Part shown: in pieces, positions 1 to 4,579 of the stretch
Numbering within the stretch: position 1 is the first letter of the stretch
Layout: each line of letters opens with the position of its first letter
DNA from: Rubrivirga sp.
GTDB taxonomy: Bacteria > Bacteroidota > Rhodothermia > Rhodothermales > Rubricoccaceae
Assembly: GCA_012269805.1 (NCBI GenBank)
Contig: JAAXJP010000474.1
Coordinates: 1 to 5,450 of the forward strand
Direction: 5' to 3'
Length of the DNA stretch: 5,450 bases
Translations under genes and position numbers: made by a program
The notes under the pieces: model-generated
The model's database searches: none
What the model was told of the DNA's origin: nothing
What the model saw: only the letters and a program-made list of their open reading frames with translations

Positions 1-464
1 GGCAGCGCTCCGTCTGGGACTTCCCCCGCCCGCCGGCCCTCGAACCCGTCGGCGAGACGGTCCGCATCGACTTCGGCGGACGCGAGATCGCGCGGACCGA
101 CCGTGCGCTCCAGGTCCTCGAGACGAGCCACCCGCCGACGGTCTACCTCCCGCCGGACGCCTTCGCCGACGGCGTGCTGGTGCCTCGGCCTGAGACCTCG
201 CACTGCGAGTGGAAAGGCCGCGCCATCTACTACGACGTGGTCTCCGGCGACGCGCGCGCCGAGAAGGCCGCCTGGGGCTACCCCGACCCGACGCCCCGCT
301 TCCGGGACCTGACCGACCACGTCGCCGTCTACGCCGGGCCGATGGACGCGGGCTGGATCGGCGACGAGCGCGTGGAGCCCCAGCCGGGCGGGTTCTACGG
401 CGGGTGGGTCACGTCGCGCGTCGTCGGCCCGTTCAAGGGCACTCCCGGCACCTGGGGCTGGTAG
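1..464 (+). CDS. DUF427 family protein, 5' end missing
   Basis: The frame is open from the left edge (first full codon at position 3) to a TAG at 462-464, giving 153 visible residues. The order of segments fits the DUF427 family (PF04248): an amino-terminal SVWDFPRPP block, a beta-rich stretch ending in LETSHPPTVYLPP, then HCEWKGRAIYYDV, WGYPDPTPRF and a final GGFYGGWVTSRVVGPFKG. Family members are small, soluble, beta-rich proteins with no firmly established biochemical role, so no reaction is assigned. Judged by relatives, only about 5-15 amino-terminal residues lie outside the window. There is no signal peptide or membrane segment in the visible part. The transporter gene follows after 49 bp on the same strand, so co-transcription is possible, though no functional link is evident. 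Family assignment rests on recalled motifs and is fairly secure; function is unknown. Confidence 0.85.
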   Translation, partial: QRSVWDFPRPPALEPVGETVRIDFGGREIARTDRALQVLETSHPPTVYLPPDAFADGVLVPRPETSHCEWKGRAIYYDVVSGDARAEKAAWGYPDPTPRFRDLTDHVAVYAGPMDAGWIGDERVEPQPGGFYGGWVTSRVVGPFKGTPGTWGW

Positions 465-513
465 CGGCGGCGCCCGCTCTCGGCGCTAGGTTCGGACTCT
501 ACTCTGCCGCCCC

Positions 514-1611
514 ATGCCTCTCCGCCTCGCCGACCTCCCCGTCGCTCGCGCCAACCGCGGCGCCGTCCGGGCGCTCCTGCTGGCGGCCGTGGTCGCCCTG
601 TTCGCGGTGATGGTGTCGGAGGTGGCGATGGCGGCGTTCCTGGGCGTCGTGATCGCCGTGTTCCTCCAGCCCGTCTACGGGTGGCTGGCCGACCGGCTCG
701 GGCGCCCGGCGCCGGCGGCGGTCCTGTCGCTCCTCCTGGTGGTCGTGCCGGTGCTGGCCGTGGTGGGGTACGGGTACGCCGAGATCCGCGGCGCGGCGGA
801 GTACCTCGGCCAGAACACGACGGAGGTGGCGCAGCGGGTGGCCGAGGCCGTCGCCCGTCTCCCGTTCGTCACGGCCGACGTGAGCGCGGTGATCGAGTCG
901 GGGCTCGCCCGGGCCGCGGACGCCGCGACCGGCCTCCCGGAGGGGCTCCAGGGAGCCGTCGGGGCGTTCGCCGTCGCCGTCGCGATGTTCTTGTTCACGG
1001 CCTTCTACGTGCTCACGCAGGGGGACCAGATCGTGGCGTACCTCCGCGACCGGGTCCCGGCCCGCTACGCAGAGCTGGCCGCCCACCTCGAGCGGAACGC
1101 GAAGGGCGTCCTCTACGGGGCCATCTACGCGACGCTCGTCTCGCAGACCCTCAAGGCCCTCTGGCTGCTCGCCCTGCTGCTCGTGTTCGGCGTCCCGATC
1201 CCGTTCACGCTTGCGCTCCTGGCGTTCGTGATCGGCTTCTTTCCCGTTGTCGGGTCGTGGACGGTCTACCTCCCCGCGGCCGGCTGGCTCCTCGTGTTCG
1301 ACGGGTCGCCGGGGAAGGCCGCGGCGCTGGTGGCGCTGGCGTTCGTCGTGAGCACGCCCCTCGTGTCGTTCTACGTCCGCCCGAAGCTGGCCGCCGACCG
1401 CTCGCACGTGCTCGACTTCTACTGGATGTTCGTCGGGCTGACGGCCGGCGTCTACGCGTTCGGGATCCCCGGCGTCGTGCTCGGGCCGGTCGTCGTGGGG
1501 TTGCTGAAGGCGCTCCTCGACGTGGTCACCGACGACGAGAGCTGGCGCTCGCCGGACGGCGACCTCCAGGCCGACGTGCTCCCCGAAGAGGCCGTCGAGG
1601 CGGGCGGCTAG
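514..1611 (+). CDS. AI-2E/PerM (UPF0118) family transporter
   Basis: This 365-residue integral membrane protein belongs to the AI-2E transporter family (PF01594; TqsA, YdiK and PerM in other bacteria). Members are inner-membrane proteins proposed to export small molecules or ions; the substrate cannot be read from sequence. Hydrophobic segments lie near residues 17-35, 38-52, 66-88, 150-168, 200-225, 228-247, 266-285 and 303-335. The soluble stretch at 89-149 between the third and fourth segments is typical of the family. The family signature G-x-x-P-x-x-G...PA is present as IGFFPVVGSWTVYLPAAG (240-257), and the carboxy-terminal FGIPGVVLGPVVVGLL (316-331) matches the usual fGxxGxxxGP block. 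The tail after 340 is short, acidic and cytoplasmic. The ATG at 514 is chosen because it gives a family-normal amino-terminus; no clear ribosome binding site is seen. It converges on the hydrolase gene. Confidence 0.9.
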   Translation: MPLRLADLPVARANRGAVRALLLAAVVALFAVMVSEVAMAAFLGVVIAVFLQPVYGWLADRLGRPAPAAVLSLLLVVVPVLAVVGYGYAEIRGAAEYLGQNTTEVAQRVAEAVARLPFVTADVSAVIESGLARAADAATGLPEGLQGAVGAFAVAVAMFLFTAFYVLTQGDQIVAYLRDRVPARYAELAAHLERNAKGVLYGAIYATLVSQTLKALWLLALLLVFGVPIPFTLALLAFVIGFFPVVGSWTVYLPAAGWLLVFDGSPGKAAALVALAFVVSTPLVSFYVRPKLAADRSHVLDFYWMFVGLTAGVYAFGIPGVVLGPVVVGLLKALLDVVTDDESWRSPDGDLQADVLPEEAVEAGG

Positions 1612-1613
1612 GG

Positions 1614-1633
1614 CCGCCTCGGCGCCGAGGCGG
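1614..1633. terminator. 20-bp palindrome between convergent genes, possible bidirectional terminator
   Basis: The 28-bp gap between the stop codons of the transporter (+) and the hydrolase (-) contains a perfect 20-bp self-complementary sequence centred on GGCGCC (core CCTCGGCGCCGAGG). Transcribed in either direction it could fold back, with only the few central bases needed as loop. Placement between two 3' ends suggests a bidirectional terminator. There is no T-tract on either side, so a classical intrinsic terminator is not shown. The core and its right flank recur after ndk. Confidence 0.4.
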
Positions 1634-1639
1634 GCGCGG

Positions 1640-2461
1640 TCAGCGGGCGAGCCAGGCCGCGTACAGGTCGGGGCGGCGGTCGCGGAGGAACAGCCGCCGC
1701 GCGTGGGACCGAGCGACGGCCTCGAGGTCGACGTCCGCGACGAGGACCTCTTCGGTCCCCTGCCCCGCGCGGGCGACGACGGTGCCGTCGGGGGCGCAGA
1801 CGAAGCTCTCGCCCGCGAAGGTCAGGCGCTCCTCCTCCCCGACGCGGTTGACGAGGGCCGTGACGTAGCCGTTCTGGAACGCCGCCACGCGCATCTCGGC
1901 CTCGTACAGCCCTTCGGGCCACTCCCCCACCGCCCCGGCCTGCGGCACGACGACGACCTCGGCGCCGTCGAGCGCCAGCGAGCGCATGGCCTCCGGGTAG
2001 TGCCGGTCGTAGCAGATCGCGACGCCGACGCGGCCGGCCGCGGTCTCGTAGACCGGCAGCCCGCGGTCGCCCGGCGCGTAGTACCCGGTCTCGTGGAAGT
2101 GCTCGTAGTCGGTGATGTGGACCATCCGCGTCCGCCCCAGGAGCGTCCCGTCGGCGTCGATGACCGGCGACGTGTCGAACGTCCGGTCCCCGTCCCGTTC
2201 GAACAGGTTCAGGACGGCGACGACGCCGCGCGCGGCGCACCGCTCCTGAAAGGCCTCGACGGTCGGGCCCGGGACCGGCTCGGCGCGGGCGAGCGCCTCG
2301 GGCGTCGCGTGGCGCTGCGGGTAGAACGGCGTGAACGCGAGCTCGGCGTACGCGACGAGGTCGGCGCCGGCGTCGGCGGCGCGCTCGAACGCGGCGAGGC
2401 CGCGGCGGAGGTTGCCGTCCAGGTCGTCGGTGGCGGGCTGCTGGACGAGGGCGAGGCGCAT
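1640..2461 (-). CDS. Carbon-nitrogen hydrolase (nitrilase superfamily)
   Basis: A 273-residue single-domain protein of the nitrilase/CN-hydrolase fold (PF00795), the family that cleaves amide or nitrile C-N bonds using a Glu-Lys-Cys triad. The amino-terminal strand MRLALVQQ and the Glu motif AYAELAF (E40) are clear. The nucleophile motif GRVGVAICYDRHYPE (C150) is also intact, followed by the family's VVVPQAGAVGEWPEGLYEAEMRVAAFQN segment in several pieces. The middle resembles N-carbamoylputrescine amidase (FHETGYYAPGD, compare FYEKFYFTPGD). Where that family has RKMHI, this protein reads RMVHI, so the usual lysine position holds M113. Substrate is therefore open: amidase, carbamoylputrescine amidase-like enzyme or a specialised subfamily are all possible. 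The ATG at 2461 is preferred because the protein then begins directly with the first beta-strand; the frame stays open far upstream only because it is antisense to other genes. Cytoplasmic, no signal peptide. It is divergent from ndk. Confidence 0.88.
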   Translation of the reverse strand: MRLALVQQPATDDLDGNLRRGLAAFERAADAGADLVAYAELAFTPFYPQRHATPEALARAEPVPGPTVEAFQERCAARGVVAVLNLFERDGDRTFDTSPVIDADGTLLGRTRMVHITDYEHFHETGYYAPGDRGLPVYETAAGRVGVAICYDRHYPEAMRSLALDGAEVVVVPQAGAVGEWPEGLYEAEMRVAAFQNGYVTALVNRVGEEERLTFAGESFVCAPDGTVVARAGQGTEEVLVADVDLEAVARSHARRLFLRDRRPDLYAAWLAR

Positions 2462-2602
2462 GGGAACGGGAGTCGGAGCGGAGGGGGACCGAAAGGTGGG
2501 CACGGTTCGAGGATCGGGCACACCCCTCTTCCCTCGGGTTTCGCGGTCTCGCGCCCGGTGGGTCGGTTGTTTCCTCGTCACCCCAACCCGACTCATCAGA
2601 CC
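2462..2602. promoter_or_regulatory. Divergent intergenic region, hydrolase/ndk
   Basis: These 141 bp separate two genes transcribed away from each other, so promoters for both should lie here. It is less GC-rich than the coding DNA on its right side. A TTGTTT at 2567-2572, 30 bp before the ndk ATG, is a possible upstream promoter element, but no convincing partner hexamer and no good Bacteroidota TTTG/TAnnTTTG pair was found in either direction. The regional call rests on gene orientation, not on a recognised motif. No ORF worth calling is present. Confidence 0.4.
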
Positions 2603-3043
2603 ATGGAGCGCACGCTCGCCATCATCAAGCCCGACGCCGTCGCGGCCGGGAACGCCGGCAAGATCCTCGACCGGATCCTCGCCGAGGGCTTCGCCGTCCG
2701 CGCGATGAAGCTCGTCACCCTCACCCGGGCCCAGGCCGAGGGCTTCTACGCCGTCCACGCCGAGCGGCCGTTCTTCGGCGAGCTCACCGAGTTCATGTCG
2801 TCGGGCCCGTGCGTCCCGCTCGTGCTCGAGCGCGAGGACGCCGTCGCCAAGTGGCGCGAGGTGATCGGCGCGACGAACCCGGCCGAGGCTGCCGAGGGCA
2901 CGATCCGGAAGCAGTTCGCGACGTCGATGGGCGAGAACGCCGTCCACGGCTCCGACTCCGTCGAGAACGGCGTCAAGGAGGGCCGCTACTTCTTCGCCGA
3001 GAGCGAGATCGTCCAGAACGGCGCCGACGTCATCGACGCCTAG
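2603..3043 (+). CDS. ndk: Nucleoside diphosphate kinase
   Basis: NDK transfers the gamma phosphate of a nucleoside triphosphate (usually ATP) to other nucleoside diphosphates through a phosphohistidine intermediate, balancing cytosolic NTP and dNTP pools. The 146-residue product is close to the usual bacterial length of about 140-150. Visible landmarks are the amino-terminal TLAIIKPDAV with K9, the R/N nucleotide-binding positions in TIRKQFATSMGEN, and the active-site block NAVHGSDS with the phosphorylated histidine at H115. The carboxy-terminal SVENGVKEGRYFFAESEIV resembles the Bacteroidota form rather than the SAEREIALFF form of proteobacteria. The ATG at 2603 places the first beta-strand correctly; no strong ribosome binding site precedes it. 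The gene appears to be monocistronic: a divergent spacer lies upstream and a strong hairpin follows 37 bp after the stop. Confidence 0.98.
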   Translation: MERTLAIIKPDAVAAGNAGKILDRILAEGFAVRAMKLVTLTRAQAEGFYAVHAERPFFGELTEFMSSGPCVPLVLEREDAVAKWREVIGATNPAEAAEGTIRKQFATSMGENAVHGSDSVENGVKEGRYFFAESEIVQNGADVIDA

Positions 3044-3080
3044 CGCGCCCGTCGGCCTCCGACCCGCGGCCGGTGCCTCT

Positions 3081-3114
3081 CGGGGCGCCGGCCGTGTTTC
3101 GTTCCGGCGCCCCG
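3081..3114 (+). terminator. Hairpin downstream of ndk, probable terminator
   Basis: A perfect 11-bp inverted repeat (CGGGGCGCCGG at 3081-3091 and its complement at 3104-3114) encloses a 12-nt loop that is the only T-rich stretch nearby. It begins 37 bp after the ndk stop codon. The stem is all G:C, so very stable. No run of T follows; instead a second palindrome follows at once. It could act as a U-less terminator or as a 3'-end stabilising structure; the first is the simpler reading. Confidence 0.5.
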
Positions 3115-3130
3115 GCCTCGGCGCCGAGGC
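3115..3130. repeat. Second copy of the intergenic palindrome
   Basis: A perfect 16-bp palindrome around GGCGCC directly abuts the ndk hairpin. Together with three following G residues it repeats exactly the 19 bp found at 1616-1634 between the transporter and hydrolase genes. A degenerate relative of the right half (GGCGTCGAGGCGG, one mismatch in 13) lies at 4011-4023 between the PDZ-MORN gene and panD. All three are at gene 3' ends. It may be a dispersed intergenic element or part of a terminator. Confidence 0.6.
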
Positions 3131-3187
3131 GGGGTGACCCGGCGCGCGGGTGGCTCCCGGAGGGACGGGCGGACTCCCTGTCTGCCG

Positions 3188-3976
3188 ATGCGCTCGATCC
3201 TCGCCCTCCTGCTCCTCGCCGCCGGCGCTCATGCGCAGGACGGCGCCTTCGGCTTCGGGTTCGCCTACTGGGTCGTCACCGACGGGCAGCCGGTCGTGTC
3301 GGCCGTCGCGCCGGGCGGGGCCGCGGAGGCCGCTGGCCTCGTGCCCGGCGACTCGCTCCTCCAGGCCGACGATGAGGTGCTGGTCGGGCTGACCGCCAAC
3401 GAGGTCGGCGAGGCCCTCGACGTGGCACGGGCCGACGACCCGGCGGTCACGTTCGTCCTCGTCCGCGACGGCGAGCAGCGGACGATCCGGATCGAGCAGG
3501 CGCCGTACGACCCGGGCGACGTGATGCGCCGGAGCCGGACGTTCTACTGCCGGAAAGGCAACTGCCTCGACGGTGTCGGCGTGTGGCAGGCGCCCGACGG
3601 CGAGCGCTACGAGGGCCCGTTCGTAGACGGCTGGCGGCACGGCGAGGGGACGCTCGTCCTCGCCAACCGCGACCTCTACGTCGGGTCGTTTTTCCGAGGC
3701 GCCATCGACGGCGTCGGCACCTACGTCTGGGCCGACGGCGGGCACTACGCGGGCGAGATCCGCAACCGGCGCCCCGAGGGCCGTGGCCTCCGGGTCTACG
3801 CCGACGGCGCGCTCTACACCGGCAAGTTTGCCGACGGCCTCCCCCACGGCGTCGGGACCCACCGCCGCGCCGACGGGTCGTTCTGGACGGGCGTGTGGGT
3901 GGACGGCGCGGGCGTCCGCGGGACCGACCACGCGACAGACGGGACGGTCCGCGGGATGGGCCCCTTCGAGGAGTGA
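3188..3976 (+). CDS. Secreted PDZ-MORN repeat protein
   Basis: A 262-residue exported protein with three parts. Residues 1-16 (MRSILALLLLAAGAHA) form a short signal peptide with a probable cleavage after AHA, before Q17. Residues about 19-105 look like a PDZ domain: VVSAVAPGGAAEAAGLVPGDSLL is the typical 'gsPAaxAGLxpGD' carboxylate-binding region, followed by helix and strands ending at TIRIEQAP. Residues 141-232 are four 23-residue MORN repeats (YxGxxxxGxxxGxGxxxxxDGxx), with a partial unit before (126-140) and after (233-245). C121 and C126 in YCRKGNC could form a disulfide between the two domains. PDZ domains bind peptide tails and MORN repeats act as scaffolds, so an envelope adaptor is a reasonable inference; no enzyme motif is seen. 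The ATG at 3188 is chosen over a GTG at 3134 in the same frame because only the former puts the signal peptide at the terminus. It converges on panD. Confidence 0.85.
   Translation: MRSILALLLLAAGAHAQDGAFGFGFAYWVVTDGQPVVSAVAPGGAAEAAGLVPGDSLLQADDEVLVGLTANEVGEALDVARADDPAVTFVLVRDGEQRTIRIEQAPYDPGDVMRRSRTFYCRKGNCLDGVGVWQAPDGERYEGPFVDGWRHGEGTLVLANRDLYVGSFFRGAIDGVGTYVWADGGHYAGEIRNRRPEGRGLRVYADGALYTGKFADGLPHGVGTHRRADGSFWTGVWVDGAGVRGTDHATDGTVRGMGPFEE
3608..3883 (+). repeat. Four in-frame MORN repeat units (23 codons each)
   Basis: Units begin at residues 141 (YEGPF), 164 (YVGSF), 187 (YAGEI) and 210 (YTGKF), with strict 69-bp spacing. Each carries an aromatic-x-G start and a G-x-G in the middle (GEG, GVG, GRG, GVG). 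A fifth truncated unit starts with WTGVW at 233. The third unit is the most divergent (RNRRPEGRG). The DNA units are diverged from each other, so this is an old protein-level repeat and not a recent tandem duplication. Confidence 0.85.
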
Positions 3977-3993
3977 GCCGGTCCGCTTGGCTG

Positions 3994-4014
3994 CGCCGAC
4001 CTGACGGTGCGGCG
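3994..4014. terminator. Weak hairpin between convergent PDZ-MORN gene and panD
   Basis: CGCCGACC (3994-4001) can pair with GGT and CGGCG (4006-4014) around a TGAC tetraloop, leaving one G bulged. It lies in the 55-bp gap between the two stop codons, where termination of both transcripts is expected. No T-tract is present, and hairpins of this size are common by chance in such GC-rich DNA, so this is only a candidate. Confidence 0.25.
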
Positions 4015-4031
4015 TCGAGGCGGAGGCGGGG

Positions 4032-4526
4032 CTACCGCCGCCGGCGGCCGTTGCCGGCCCCTCGGCTGCCGGGGAGCGGGCGCCCCAGCCGGGGGGCGAA
4101 CAGGTCGCTCGTGTCGACGGCGTTCGTGACGGCCGGCATCGTCGGGTCCGAGACGTCGGCGCCGTCGAGGTCGAACGTCTCCGTCGGGTTGTTGTCGCCG
4201 TCGACGAGCACGACGCGCGGCCGGTGCGTCTCCGCCTCCTCGGGCGTCATGTCGGCGTAGGCCATGACCACGACGAGGTCGCCGGGCGCGCAGAGGCGGG
4301 CGGCCGGGCCGTTGAGGCAGACGGTCCGCGTGCCGGCCGCGGCCGGGATCGTGTACGTCTCGAGCCGGCTCCCGTTGTTCACGTTGACGACCTGCACGCG
4401 CTCGTAGGGCAGGATCGAGGCGGCTTCCATGAGCTCGCGGTCGAGCGTGATCGAGCCCTCGTAGTGGAGGGCCGCCTCGGTCACCGTCAGCCGGTGGAGC
4501 TTGCCTTTGAAGAGGGTGATCGTCAT
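4032..4526 (-). CDS. panD: Aspartate 1-decarboxylase proenzyme, long C-terminal tail
   Basis: PanD removes the alpha-carboxyl of L-aspartate to give beta-alanine for pantothenate and CoA. It is made as an inactive proenzyme that self-cleaves at Gly-Ser to create a pyruvoyl cofactor. Here the cleavage site is HYEGS with G24-S25, at the same positions as in E. coli. K9 (GKLHR), R54 and Y58 (NGSRLETYTI) and N72 (LNGPAA) also fall at the E. coli positions, so the active site looks complete. The core ends with the usual RPRVVLVDGDNN (102-113). Normal enzymes stop at about 115-127 residues; this one runs to 164, with an acidic stretch (FDLDGADVSD) and a final proline/arginine-rich basic end finishing in RRRR. 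The tail keeps the GC3 codon pattern of real coding DNA. ATG at 4526 gives the standard MTITLFKGKLHR start. The gene lies 36 bp downstream of panC on the same strand, probably as one operon. Confidence 0.97.
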   Translation of the reverse strand: MTITLFKGKLHRLTVTEAALHYEGSITLDRELMEAASILPYERVQVVNVNNGSRLETYTIPAAAGTRTVCLNGPAARLCAPGDLVVVMAYADMTPEEAETHRPRVVLVDGDNNPTETFDLDGADVSDPTMPAVTNAVDTSDLFAPRLGRPLPGSRGAGNGRRRR

Positions 4527-4543
4527 GGGTCCGGAGTCGTGGC

Positions 4544-4579
4544 GGCGCGTATAGGACGCTCCCTACGCGCCACGTCCTA
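4544..4579 (-). other. Two interlocked inverted repeats at the panC-panD junction
   Basis: Read on the minus strand, four elements follow in the order B, A, B', A': TAGGACG (4579-4573), GGCGCGTA (4571-4564), CGTCCTA (4558-4552) and TACGCGCC (4551-4544). B pairs perfectly with B' (7 bp) and A with A' (8 bp). The arms interlock, and no nucleotide is left between B' and A' to span the other stem. The two stems therefore probably cannot form in full together and behave as alternatives. The panC stop codon lies across the end of arm A and the start of the loop. Whether it is a regulatory switch, a processing site or chance is unknown. Confidence 0.45.

Noticed and set aside
463..478. Small inverted repeat AGCGG/CCGCT at the DUF427 stop codon
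   Set aside because: Only 5 bp of pairing with a 6-nt loop and no T-tract; expected by chance at this GC content.
499..1407. 302-codon minus-strand ORF opposite the transporter
   Set aside because: Composition is Arg/Glu/His/Asp-rich with no motif, and it lies entirely opposite a well-supported membrane protein gene.
681..1868. 395-codon plus-strand ORF in another frame of the transporter gene
   Set aside because: Almost pure Arg/Gly/Ala/Pro sequence, a typical out-of-frame shadow in high-GC DNA.
1703..3043. 446-codon plus-strand frame extending ndk far upstream
   Set aside because: The extra amino-terminal part is antisense to the hydrolase and the divergent spacer. NDK begins naturally with MERTLAIIKPDAV at 2603.
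3134..3187. GTG start at 3134 adding 18 residues to the PDZ-MORN protein
   Set aside because: It would place a charged, arginine-rich stretch before the signal peptide; the ATG at 3188 gives a normal exported amino-terminus.
1640..3931. 763-codon open frame on the minus strand, apparently a large fusion ending in the hydrolase
   Set aside because: Only the last 273 codons encode a recognisable protein. The upstream part is antisense to ndk and the PDZ-MORN gene and is low-complexity, Asp/Glu/Arg/Ala-rich translation, as expected where GC-rich DNA lacks stop codons.
4544..4579. True H-type pseudoknot formed by both stems at once
   Set aside because: One connecting loop would need to cross a 7-bp stem with zero nucleotides, which is not sterically possible for full stems; alternative hairpins are the better reading.
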